This document shows, in pieces, positions 8,677 through 19,273 of a stretch of DNA of 64,000 nt. Origin of the DNA: Komagataeibacter xylinus (lineage in GTDB: Bacteria; Pseudomonadota; Alphaproteobacteria; Acetobacterales; Acetobacteraceae); NCBI RefSeq assembly GCF_009834365.1, contig NZ_CP041350.1, positions 1 to 64,000 on the forward strand, read 5' to 3'. Under the pieces are notes generated by a model. That model saw only the letters and a list, made by a program, of their open reading frames with translations, was not told where the DNA came from and did no database searches. Each line of letters starts with the position of its first letter. Position 1 is the first letter of the stretch. A program made the position numbers and the translations under genes.

Positions 8677-10001
8677 GAGTGTCCGATCTTCTGTGTATAA
8701 TTGATCTGGTCCATACTTCACCGAAAGGAAGTATGAATGACCATCTCGAAGGAACTCCTGGACGAATTGCTGACGGGCGTGAAGCGTCCTGAAGACCTGC
8801 TCGGAGACAGCGGGTTGCTGAAGGAGCTGAAAATTCGGCTCATGGAGCGTATGCTGGGTGCAGAGTTGAGCGCGCATCTGGGCTATGAGGAAGGCAAGGC
8901 TGCCCCGCCGGGCCAGTCGAACCGGCGGAATGGCTCCACGACCAAGGTGCTGAAAGGCCAGGACGGCGCCTTTCCGGTGACGGTGCCGCGCGACCGCGAC
9001 AGCAGCTTTGAGCCGGAGCTTATAAAGAAGGGCCAGACCCGGATCGACGGGATCGACGACAGGATCATCGGTCTCTATGCCGCCGGTCTGACGGTCCGGG
9101 ACATCCAGACCCATCTGCTTGATCTTTATGGCCTGAAGGTCTCTCCCGACCTGATCAGCCGCGTCACCGATGCCGTGCTGGACGAGGTCCGGGAGTGGCA
9201 GGGCCGGGCGCTGGATCGGATGTATCCCATCGTGATCTTCGATGCCCTTCGGGTAAAGATCCGCGATGCTGACAGCCGGACCGTTAAAAACAAGGCGGTT
9301 TACGTTGCTCTCGGTGTCACCCGCGAGGGAGTGCGCGAGGTTCTGGGGCTCTGGATCGCCGAGAATGAAGGCGCCAAATTCTGGCTTTCGGTCATGAACG
9401 AGTTGAAGAACCGGGGCATCCAGGACATCCTGATCGCGGTCGTGGACGGGCTGAAAGGCTTTCCCGAGGCCATCACCGCCGCCTTTCCCGAGGCGATGGT
9501 TCAGACCTGTATTGTTCACCTGGTGCGCCACAGCCTGAACTTCTGCTCATGGAAGGACCGTAAGGCCGTGGCTGCCGACCTGCGCCGGATCTACGGGGCC
9601 GCCACCGCTGACATGGCGGCCGCCGAACTTGATGCGTTCGAGGGGAAATGGGCCGGGAAATACGCGTCGATCGCCCCGGCATGGCGCCGGGCATGGCCAG
9701 AAGTGATCCCGTTTTTTGCCTTCGATCCGGCGATCCGCAAGATCATATACACTACGAACGCCATCGAGAGCCTGAACCGGGTCATCCGCAAATCGATCAA
9801 GACGCGCGGTTCGTTCCCGACCGACGATGCCGCAACGAAGCTGATCTACCTGGCGATCCGCAGCTTCGAGAAAGACGGGCGGAATGTTCGGGAATGGTTT
9901 GCAGCCCGCAACCAGTTCGCCATAATGTTCGGCGAGCGCTTCGCCGCTTGAGTATCTGAAAACCCATGGGCCAGGCCAGATACACAGACTTCAGGACACT
10001 C
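8677..10001 (+). mobile_element. IS256-family insertion sequence, complete, no target duplication
   Basis: A 1325-bp element. Its ends are imperfect inverted repeats: GAGTGTCC then TCTGTGTAT reading in from 8677, and the same two blocks reading in from 10001 on the other strand. One full-length transposase fills the interior. IS256 elements normally make 8-9 bp target duplications, but the flanks (..GAGATGAT before, CCGCCTCTGG after) do not match. To the right lies a headless aldehyde dehydrogenase fragment. Loss of the duplication and of the gene's 5' part points to a deletion or recombination bounded by this element. Confidence 0.88.
8737..9951 (+). CDS. IS256-family (Mutator-type) transposase
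   Basis: A 404-residue DDE transposase of normal length. It has the Mutator-family pattern: PRDRDSSFEPELIKKGQ, YPIVIFDALRVKIRD (first Asp), VVDGLKGFPEAI (second Asp), TCIVHLVRHSLN, and YTTNAIESLNRVIRK containing the catalytic Glu. It lies alone inside the IS256 terminal repeats, and no frame lesion is visible, so it is probably active. Confidence 0.95.
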   Translation: MTISKELLDELLTGVKRPEDLLGDSGLLKELKIRLMERMLGAELSAHLGYEEGKAAPPGQSNRRNGSTTKVLKGQDGAFPVTVPRDRDSSFEPELIKKGQTRIDGIDDRIIGLYAAGLTVRDIQTHLLDLYGLKVSPDLISRVTDAVLDEVREWQGRALDRMYPIVIFDALRVKIRDADSRTVKNKAVYVALGVTREGVREVLGLWIAENEGAKFWLSVMNELKNRGIQDILIAVVDGLKGFPEAITAAFPEAMVQTCIVHLVRHSLNFCSWKDRKAVAADLRRIYGAATADMAAAELDAFEGKWAGKYASIAPAWRRAWPEVIPFFAFDPAIRKIIYTTNAIESLNRVIRKSIKTRGSFPTDDAATKLIYLAIRSFEKDGRNVREWFAARNQFAIMFGERFAA

Positions 10002-10002
10002 C

Positions 10003-10298
10003 CGCCTCTGGCCCTGTATTATTTTGGCGACAGCCGCGTTGAACGCGACAGGGTGTTGAAGAACACGATTTCAGGAAACGTGACGATCAATGGTACATTG
10101 ATGCATTATGTGCAGGACGATCTGCCGTTTGGCGGTGTGGGGGACAGTGGGATCGGCGCGTATCATGGAAAGGAAGGCTTCATGGCACTTACACATGCCC
10201 GTGGGGTGTACAGACAGGGGCGTTTCAATGCGGCAACACTGCTTCAGCCGCCATTCGGCAAACTAATCGACGTCATCACCAATCTGATCCTGCGATGA
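10003..10298 (+). pseudogene. Coniferyl-aldehyde-dehydrogenase-like C-terminal fragment
   Basis: Immediately after the IS256 right end an open frame encodes LALYYFGDSRVERDRVL, SGNVTINGTLMHYVQDD and LPFGGVGDSGIGAYHG, the last ~98 residues of the coniferyl/coenzyme-type aldehyde dehydrogenase subfamily. About 370 N-terminal residues, including the catalytic Cys and Glu, are missing. A start inside the IS end (MGQARY, 9966) is possible but could not give an active enzyme. The fragment overlaps the next gene by four bases (ATGA), showing the two were once an operon. Confidence 0.85.
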
Positions 10299-10966
10299 CG
10301 ACGCGCGTTCTGCTCATCGGAGGCACCGGTCTCATCGGGCGTTCTGTCGATGCGGACCTTACCAAGTGGCCTGATACCGTCGTCACCAGCCTGACGCGTC
10401 GGAAATCATCTTGCTCCGATCATGTCATTGATTTCGAACGCCTGTACGCGGCGCCCGAGGTGACGTTACGGACCGTCGCCCCAACTGGCGCTGACGTGGC
10501 GATTTCCTGCCTGGGCACCACAATTCGTGCCGCTGGATCGCAGACGGCCATGTTCCGCGTAGATCATGACTATGTCCTCGCTTTTGCTACAGCGGCACAT
10601 GCGCTTGGCGCACGTCAATTCATTCTCGTTTCTTCCGTGGGGGCGGGCGGTCCCGGTTTTTACCTCAGGACCAAAGGCGAGATCGAGCGCGACATCAGGG
10701 CGCTCGGTTTCAGCCGCGTGGACATCCTGCGTCCCGGCATGTTGCTGGGTCACCGTGCAGAGGCACGACCGATGGAGGCGATCGGTCAGCGGCTGGCGGC
10801 GGCGCTGGCACCGTTCATGATCGGCAGGCTTGCTGGATATGGCGCGATTGACGCGAAAACTGTCGCGAAGGCGATTGCCGGGCTTGTGGGGCAGGTGGCA
10901 GATGGATGCCGGACATATGACAATGCGGACCTGCATCGGATCGCCGGTCAAACTCCCAACTCATAA
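10295..10966 (+). CDS. NAD(P)-binding Rossmann-fold epimerase-like protein
   Basis: A 223-residue protein with the N-terminal dinucleotide motif LLIGGTGLIGRS, FILVSSVGA and an SDR-like YLRTKGEIE (YxxxK-like). It resembles the small atypical SDR/NmrA-like proteins annotated as NAD(P)H-binding or nucleoside-diphosphate-sugar epimerase-like; the reaction is unknown. ATGA overlap with the truncated aldehyde dehydrogenase indicates a former co-transcribed pair. With the promoter region lost at the IS256 junction, expression may now depend on read-through from the IS. Confidence 0.7.
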   Translation: MTTRVLLIGGTGLIGRSVDADLTKWPDTVVTSLTRRKSSCSDHVIDFERLYAAPEVTLRTVAPTGADVAISCLGTTIRAAGSQTAMFRVDHDYVLAFATAAHALGARQFILVSSVGAGGPGFYLRTKGEIERDIRALGFSRVDILRPGMLLGHRAEARPMEAIGQRLAAALAPFMIGRLAGYGAIDAKTVAKAIAGLVGQVADGCRTYDNADLHRIAGQTPNS

Positions 10967-11084
10967 GATGATCCGGTTCGGAACCACTGGGATCAGGAAT
11001 TAAGCAGGCAGGCAGCACTTGCCTCTTCCCGGACGTAGGGCTCGGCAATCTGCGTTCCCGAAAGCAGACGTCAGATCATAACCT

Positions 11085-12375
11085 GGAGGGTTCGAAAAAC
11101 CCCTTGGCTCTGAATTGGTGGCTGTGATTCCATACCTTGTGTGATGATTGGGGGGATGGCTCATGAAGCAGCCGGGTTTCTTTGATGTTGACGAGCGGCT
11201 TGCCCGGTTAAGCGGGCTTGGCGATCAGTTGGAGGCATTTTCCCGGACTGTGGATTTTGAGGCGTTCCGCCCTGATCTGGAGAAGGCTCTGGCCTATTCA
11301 GACAGGAGCAAAGGCGGCCGTCCCCCGTTCGATCCGGTGCTGATGTTCAAGATCCTGGTCATCCAGACGCTGAACAATCTCTCCGACGAGCGAACGGAAT
11401 ATCTGATCAACGACCGCCTGTCCTTCATGCGTTTCCTCGGTCTGGGACTGTCGGACCGGGTGCCCGATGCCAAAACGGTCTGGCTGTTTCGCGAGCGTCT
11501 GACCGAGGCAGGCGCCATCCAGAAGCTGTTCGAGCGCTTTGACGCCACCCTGCGTAACGCTGGGTATCTGCCGATGTCCGGCCAGATCCTGGATGCCACG
11601 CTGGTGGCAGCGCCAAAGCAGCGCAATACCAAAGGGGAGAAAGCGGATCTCCGGGCGGGACGTATTCCAGAAGACTGGCAGGACAAGCCCGCAAAGATGT
11701 CGCACAAGGATCGTCATGCACGATGGACACTTAAGTTCACGAAGGCGAAGCGGCAGGACGATGGAACCATACCGTCGAGCGATCTCGCCATCCCGTTCTT
11801 TGGCTACAAATCCCACATCTCCATCGACCGGAAGTTTCGGTTCATCCGAAAATGGAAGACGACGGATGCCGCCGCCAGTGATGGTGCGCGATTGAGAGAG
11901 GGGCTGTTAGATAAAACCAATACGGCCTCAAGCGTTTGGGCTGATACAGCTTATCGCTCGAAAGCGAATGAGGACTTCATGGACAAAGAGGGTTTTGTCT
12001 CAAAGGTTCACAGAAAAAAGCCGCATCTCAAGCCTATGCCCCGACATATCCAGAAATCGAATGCTGGAAAGTCCGTGATCCGATCACGCGTCGAGCACGT
12101 CTTTGCCGACCAGAAATCACAGACGGGATTGTTCATCCGAACTGTCGGTATCACCCGGGCCACCATGAGGATCGGGCTGGCCAATATCGTCTACAACATG
12201 CGCCGCTTCCTCTTCCTCGAAAGGTTGAACGCGAGCGCGTAGTCATCCAGCGGGAGGGCAGTCCCCGATCTGCTCAAAACGCAGATCAAAAGCTACCCCA
12301 AAAACCGTAAATCAAATCGCCAAAACCCTGAAATCACGAGCCAGGCGCATCAACCAACGGTTCTTCGATCCCTCC
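11085..12375 (+). mobile_element. IS5-family insertion sequence with ACCT target duplication
   Basis: A 1291-bp element. The ends are imperfect inverted repeats: GGAGGGTTCGAAAAACC from 11085 and, on the other strand from 12375, GGAGGGATCGAAGAACC. Both flanks carry ACCT (11081-11084 and 12376-12379), a 4-bp duplication consistent with IS5. The insertion lies in the last codons of a ParE-like toxin gene. Joining the flanks restores a toxin end reading LAGRL then stop. Confidence 0.92.
11163..12242 (+). CDS. IS5-family transposase
   Basis: A 359-residue DDE transposase from MKQPGFFDVDERLARLSGLG. It has the IS5 N-terminal DUF772-like region (GGRPPFDPVLMFKILVIQTL), DATLVAAPKQRN with the first Asp, SVWADTAYRS with the second, and the Y-2-R-3-E-6-K-like C-terminus VIRSRVEHVFADQK. 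It ends with the IS5-typical GLANIVYNMRRFLFLE. I chose ATG 11163 over 11148 because the family starts this way. It is intact. Confidence 0.93.
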   Translation: MKQPGFFDVDERLARLSGLGDQLEAFSRTVDFEAFRPDLEKALAYSDRSKGGRPPFDPVLMFKILVIQTLNNLSDERTEYLINDRLSFMRFLGLGLSDRVPDAKTVWLFRERLTEAGAIQKLFERFDATLRNAGYLPMSGQILDATLVAAPKQRNTKGEKADLRAGRIPEDWQDKPAKMSHKDRHARWTLKFTKAKRQDDGTIPSSDLAIPFFGYKSHISIDRKFRFIRKWKTTDAAASDGARLREGLLDKTNTASSVWADTAYRSKANEDFMDKEGFVSKVHRKKPHLKPMPRHIQKSNAGKSVIRSRVEHVFADQKSQTGLFIRTVGITRATMRIGLANIVYNMRRFLFLERLNASA

Positions 12376-12677
12376 ACCTGCCTGCCAAGCGGGTCAGAAG
12401 ATCCATGCGCTCGTGTAGAATGGCCACGACCAAGGCTGGCGCACCCTCACGCGGTAGACAGAAAATGTAGTGATGGTCGACCTGCACCATTCTCAACCCA
12501 GGACACAGCGTACTCATATCCTTGAAAGCGCTATGACCTTCGACGAGACTGATAAATGCCTTGCTCCAGAACGGCGACATATCGACGAACCTGAGCGTCT
12601 CCCCACTGTTTTGTTGTGTAACGGATGACTGTACGCACATCAGCTTCCGCTGCTTCAGTAAGGATGTAACTTTTCAA
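12376..12677 (-). pseudogene. ParE/RelE-family toxin, inactivated by frameshift and IS5
   Basis: A TTG start at 12677 overlaps the antitoxin stop (TTGA). Translation gives LKSYILTEAAEADVRTVIRY, a clear ParE N-terminus, and then stops early. An extra A at about 12548 shifts the frame; without it the protein continues VEGHSAFKDM, then VQVDHHYIFCLP and LVVAILHERMDLLTRLAGR, the classic ParE C-terminus. The IS5 element then splits the last codon region; the missing end (TTA TGA) lies beyond the element at 11078-11084. The intact gene would encode about 101 residues. Two independent lesions suggest the toxin is really dead. Confidence 0.8.
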
Positions 12678-12925
12678 GCGTGCTTCTCGTTGAGTTCCTC
12701 ACTAAGGATCGCACTGACGCTCTTTGAGCTTACCTTGCCGTCAAGACCTTCCTGAACGCGGGCTCTAAGAAGATTTTTAAGTTCCTGCCACGCATGGTCA
12801 GTATCAAGATTATCAGGGAGCAAGCGCTCAAGGGCATACTGTTTGATCGTCTTGTCCTGTAGCGCCGCCAGTGCTTTCAGGCTCTGGTGCTGCTGATCCG
12901 TCATATCAATGATCAGTCGGCTCAT
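12674..12925 (-). CDS. ParD-like antitoxin of a type II toxin-antitoxin pair
   Basis: An 83-residue protein from MSRLIIDMTDQQHQSLKALA, with an N-terminal ribbon-helix-helix-like segment (TIKQYALERLL) and a C-terminal toxin-binding tail ending SAILSEELNEKHA. It is directly followed, with overlap, by the broken ParE-like toxin gene. Antitoxins of this family bind the toxin and repress their own promoter. With the toxin destroyed, the intact antitoxin may persist as an orphan able to neutralise incoming relatives (inference). Confidence 0.75.
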   Translation of the reverse strand: MSRLIIDMTDQQHQSLKALAALQDKTIKQYALERLLPDNLDTDHAWQELKNLLRARVQEGLDGKVSSKSVSAILSEELNEKHA

Positions 12926-13277
12926 GATATATCTCTCCCATGAAGCACAAACCAACATTAGCACATATGTGGGCGAGATGCGAGGAAAAGGCGGCTGCCG
13001 CCTTCATTCGAGACATTAAGGATACTGAGATGTGAACGGAAAAGTGGATTTTTGCCGTCTCGATTTCAGTTAGCGCTTACTCTACATGAAATTGTTCGGC
13101 GTTTCCTTTGCGAGCATCAATTCCAGAGAACGAAGAACTCTTTCCTCCTCGTCATCTGAAACTGAAATAAGCATCATTAGATGATGCTCCTGTCGCAATG
13201 ACGGAAGCAGAACGATGGCGGGACGACAGGCAGGTCAGGTGGTGCTGAGTCCGCAGGCGCGGACGTTTCCTGAAGGG
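12926..13277. other. Intergenic: toxin-antitoxin promoter side and a short hairpin
   Basis: About 350 bases with no confident gene. A perfect hairpin, AGCATCAT-TAG-ATGATGCT, lies at 13170-13188. A 31-codon minus-strand frame (13184 to 13089, starting MMLISVSDDEEER) is preceded by AGGAG at reasonable spacing but has no recognisable family; it may be a gene scrap. Confidence 0.35.
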
Positions 13278-13463
13278 CAGGCCCAGCGACACCAGGACCG
13301 GACGGCGGCGCGACAGGTGCGCAGTGTGTTCTCAGCCTTGCTGCGGTGCATATAAGCATCGGCTGCCTGACGGGCGATGATGAGACGGCCATCATGTTCG
13401 GGTACGGGTTGTGCCGAGACGACCGAAAACCATTGCGCGACGGCAGCGGCCGACTGGCCAATA
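13278..13463 (-). pseudogene. Tyrosine recombinase gene scrap
   Basis: This stretch is about 85-90% identical by eye to part of the integrase gene at about 38070-38255, coding for the segment ARQAADAYMHRSKAENTLRT and the following helix AAVRSWCRWA. Homology starts abruptly near 13278 and ends at 13463, where an IS5 transposase end begins. Only about 60 codons of the N-terminal DNA-binding part survive, so it is a remnant showing that a second copy of this integrase once existed. Confidence 0.75.
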
Positions 13464-13652
13464 TCGTCTACAACATGCGCCGCTTTCTGTTTCTGGAGCG
13501 GATCAGCGCCGCCGCGTAGAAAACCAGCCTATAATGCTCCCCGTTCTGCCCCAGGCACAGAGCGAAAGTCATTACCCAGAACCATCAATACTTGCTCGTT
13601 AAGCCCAAAATCAGGACATAATGCCTTCAATCAACGGTTCTTCGATCTCTCC
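13459..13652 (+). mobile_element. Right-end remnant of an IS5-family element
   Basis: The plus strand encodes LANIVYNMRRFLFLERISAAA then stop, the C-terminus of an IS5 transposase related but not identical to that at 11163-12242. A right terminal repeat (AACGGTTCTTCGATCTCTCC) ends at 13652, matching the right end of the intact element with two mismatches. The rest of the element is gone. It abuts the integrase scrap directly. Confidence 0.8.
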
Positions 13653-13795
13653 ACCTGGTAGTATAACAGGACCGCTCCCGGTTCCGATAAGCGGACATCG
13701 TATGGCAAAAGACGTTCGGGACAGAGAGGGAAGCTGCCCCGATTTCTCTGCCCGCTCTGAAACAGATATTGTACCGCTCATTGCTGTCATCAACA

Positions 13796-15109
13796 TCACG
13801 CTGGGGTAAGAAGATGGGATATTGCCTGAATAGGCTTCATCCCATGACCAAAACGCTCGATTGCCTCACGATCCTTCTCAAGCGCCTCATAAGGCAGATA
13901 CCGGACTTTCAGGTCGGCAATCCTGCTGAAGGCCGGCCGCTTCAACTGTTCCCGCACATCGGCTTCCCGCTTGTCCGGCGCAACAAGGAACAGGCCCTCC
14001 AGGGCCTGCGCCTCTGACCCGAGAGCAAGATCCAGCATCCGCACGATACCGGAATAGATGGTCGTTGAATGTTCGACCTCGAATGCTGCAACAATCCTGC
14101 GGCTTTCTTGGTCCAGCCACAGGACATCGATCAGGCGCACGGATTCCGCTCCCTGCGTTTCTGTCGTGAACCCTGGCAACACCGACAGGCAGCCATCTCC
14201 CAATTTACCGTCCTGCCATGGACGACTGCGGTCATTGGCCGCAATCCAGACATCATACCCCAGGGAAAGCCCCAGATCACGAAGCCAGCCCTGAATCTCG
14301 GTATGGGTATGATCCGTTTCCCGCTCCGCGGCGAGGATCCGGGCTTCTTTCGCGCTCTGCTCCCTTACCTGATGGAGATCGGCTTCCCAAAGCTTTCGCG
14401 CGGTTTCGTCATCCTCGAGAGGTGGCGCTGTATAGCGTCCGCTACCGAGGTCAAACAGCAGTCCTCCGATGGCGCCCAGATCATTGGAAAGCAGTGAACG
14501 ATAGGTCGCATTCAGCTTCAGGATTCCCTGCCGCATGGCGAGATACTCTTCCCATCGCCCCAGTTTCACCTTCGATCCGGTCAGAGCGTTATAGCCCTTC
14601 ACGATCGCCGTGTTGAACGGCGGCATGATTGTCGGATGCAGAAAATACAGCAGATTGGCCACGGCTGGTCCCAGTCCCTTTATCTTGCGAGCATCAATCG
14701 CATGAATGGCCGAAACCACGTACTCTTCAGTATTGCAGCACAGACAGGTATCGAGAAGCTGACCGAACGCTTTCTGGTTGACGGGATTCTCGTAGATATC
14801 TGGAATTCGTAGCTTTGGCTTCCAAAGGAACGCATGATCTGCCCCCCTGAAAATCTGACGCTGCTCCGCAATCGAATGGACAACTGTTTCCAGTGAGGAG
14901 CCACGATAGGCGACCCCGAACGTACCAGCGGCAATCTCGGTGACAACCTGCTGCAGCCCCCTGCGGATGGAGCGAAAGTTCTTGATACGCTCGTCCCATA
15001 AAAACCAGCTCTGATAGGTCGCTGCCGGATCGTCCCGCCAGCGAAGAATGAGGTCTCGAATAAGGTCGGTCATCAGTCCAGAAGCTAAGATTACGTTCAT
15101 TCCAGACAC
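13796..15109 (-). CDS. Orphan HhH plus PD-(D/E)xK-like nuclease protein, putative restriction/defence enzyme
   Basis: A 437-residue protein, uncharacterised by name. Residues 143-155 (IKGLGPAVANLL) form a helix-hairpin-helix motif of the DNA-glycosylase/RuvA type, followed by LHPTIMPPFNTAIVKGYN. A central basic/coiled segment (about 235-268) leads to a C-terminal nuclease-like region: IDVLWLD with Asp about 328, then AAFEVEHSTTIYSG with E344-V-E346, which fits a D...ExE variant of the PD-(D/E)xK core. ST-IYSGIVRMLDL recalls type II restriction-like domains. There is no methyltransferase nearby. Flanks are IS and integrase scraps, suggesting acquisition. Start could be 15109, 15100 or 15073. 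The function as a nuclease is inference. Confidence 0.6.
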   Translation of the reverse strand: MSGMNVILASGLMTDLIRDLILRWRDDPAATYQSWFLWDERIKNFRSIRRGLQQVVTEIAAGTFGVAYRGSSLETVVHSIAEQRQIFRGADHAFLWKPKLRIPDIYENPVNQKAFGQLLDTCLCCNTEEYVVSAIHAIDARKIKGLGPAVANLLYFLHPTIMPPFNTAIVKGYNALTGSKVKLGRWEEYLAMRQGILKLNATYRSLLSNDLGAIGGLLFDLGSGRYTAPPLEDDETARKLWEADLHQVREQSAKEARILAAERETDHTHTEIQGWLRDLGLSLGYDVWIAANDRSRPWQDGKLGDGCLSVLPGFTTETQGAESVRLIDVLWLDQESRRIVAAFEVEHSTTIYSGIVRMLDLALGSEAQALEGLFLVAPDKREADVREQLKRPAFSRIADLKVRYLPYEALEKDREAIERFGHGMKPIQAISHLLTPA

Positions 15110-15303
15110 TGATTGTAACAGCGACGTAGGTCAATGCCTGCTGACGATCATGTAATCGCTGAATGTATGCTCTTTTTGGGGATCACCGGTATGCGGGCAA
15201 CTGTCTCGACAAAGTGGTCGTTTCATTGTCTGTGCTGTGACATGGTTTCAATGCCTGTTCCATCGCAGTCTGAAATTCAGCCGCTTCCATCGGGGAAACA
15301 CGC

Positions 15304-17886
<2,583 letters not shown>

Positions 17887-17974
17887 ATATCCGTCCTTCT
17901 GGCAGATCCCGGTCTATAAAAGAGAGCACCGGTTTTTCTTGACGCGAAACGCCAGAAAGGCCAGCGATCATACC

Positions 17975-19237
17975 ATGGATACCATCAGCCTGATCGCCCT
18001 GCTTCTCGTGCTTGCCGCTGCCTTTAGCATTCTCAATCACCACACGCTTCGCGTTCCCGTGACGATCGGCGTTCTGATCTTCTCGTTGCTGACTTCCCTG
18101 CTGGTCATGGTTCTGAACCTGCTGATCCCGGCCTATGATCTTCAGGCCCTGCCGCGGTCTGTGCTGGGGGTCATCAACCTACCCGCGGCGCTTCTGAATG
18201 GTGCGCTGTCACTTCTTCTCTTTGCCGGAGCCATGCAGGTTGATGTCGGACACCTGCGTGCGAAACTGATGTCCGTGACAGCCCTGTCCATTCTCGGGAC
18301 TGTTCTGGCCGTGGCCTTTCTGGCGGGCGCGGCCTGGAGTGTTTTTCCGCTGTTGGGCCACGCTGTTCCCTTTACATGGTGCATCGTGCTCGGCGCCATT
18401 CTCGCGCCTACTGATCCGGTTTCGGTCGTGGGGATGTTAAAGCGTCTGGGGCTGCCGGGGCCGCTTCAGGCCATTTTCGCGGGCGAGAGCCTGTTCAATG
18501 ACGGCGTCGGGGTCGTTATTTTCGGTGTGACGATCGGACTGGCGACCGGAGACAGTCAGGGCGTAGCCGCCTCCGGGATTGCCCTCAGCTTCTGCCGCGA
18601 GGCGCTTGGTGGCGGCCTGCTGGGTGCACTGACGGGGTGGATTGCGCTTCGTGTGCTCAAGGGGCAGCGGGATCCGCATATCGATCTGCTGACGTCACTG
18701 GCCCTGGCGACCGGAACCTTCAGCATTGCCAACCACCTTGGCATGTCAGGCGCGATTGCTGTCGTCGTGGCCGGATTGTGTTTCGGAACAAGCTATAGCC
18801 ATTCCGTTTTCGATGAAGCGTCCCGCAAGGAACTCGATATCGCCTGGACCCTGATTGACGAAGTGCTGAATGTCCTGCTGTTCATGCTTATCGGCTTTGA
18901 AATACTGGAGATCACGCCGCATCTGTTTACGGTGCTGGCAACGCTTGCCGTGATCCCGCTGTCCATCGCCGTGCGGGCATTGAGCGTGCTGTTTTCCACC
19001 CTCCCGGTTCATCTCCGGCAATGGGAGCGTGGCCGTGTTCTGGGTATCCTGACCTGGGGCGGCCTGCGTGGCGGCATCTCGGTTTCGCTGGCGCTTGGAC
19101 TGCCACCCGGTGAATTGCGCAATCTGCTGCTGCCTGTCTGTTACGGCGTGGTAGTGTTCACCATTATCGTGCAGGGATTGACCATGGAACGGGTCGCCCG
19201 CAGGCTCTATCCGTCATCCGCATCCCGGTCTGAATGA
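17975..19237 (+). CDS. CPA1-family Na+(K+)/H+ antiporter
   Basis: A 420-residue membrane protein with about 12 spans. The start at 17975 (MDTISLIALLLVLAAAF) begins directly with the first span; the frame is open upstream into the ATPase end but that part is not protein-like. CPA1 motifs are present: LGAILAPTDPVSVVGML and FAGESLFNDGVGVVIF (the transport Asp region), and TWGGLRGGISVSLALGLP near the end. It exchanges cations for protons in pH and Na+ homeostasis, useful to an acid-producing bacterium. It starts 88 bases after the ATPase gene and may be co-transcribed with it. Confidence 0.9.
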   Translation: MDTISLIALLLVLAAAFSILNHHTLRVPVTIGVLIFSLLTSLLVMVLNLLIPAYDLQALPRSVLGVINLPAALLNGALSLLLFAGAMQVDVGHLRAKLMSVTALSILGTVLAVAFLAGAAWSVFPLLGHAVPFTWCIVLGAILAPTDPVSVVGMLKRLGLPGPLQAIFAGESLFNDGVGVVIFGVTIGLATGDSQGVAASGIALSFCREALGGGLLGALTGWIALRVLKGQRDPHIDLLTSLALATGTFSIANHLGMSGAIAVVVAGLCFGTSYSHSVFDEASRKELDIAWTLIDEVLNVLLFMLIGFEILEITPHLFTVLATLAVIPLSIAVRALSVLFSTLPVHLRQWERGRVLGILTWGGLRGGISVSLALGLPPGELRNLLLPVCYGVVVFTIIVQGLTMERVARRLYPSSASRSE

Positions 19238-19273
19238 TTCCTTATGAAACAGGTATTCCAAAAGGTGATAATT

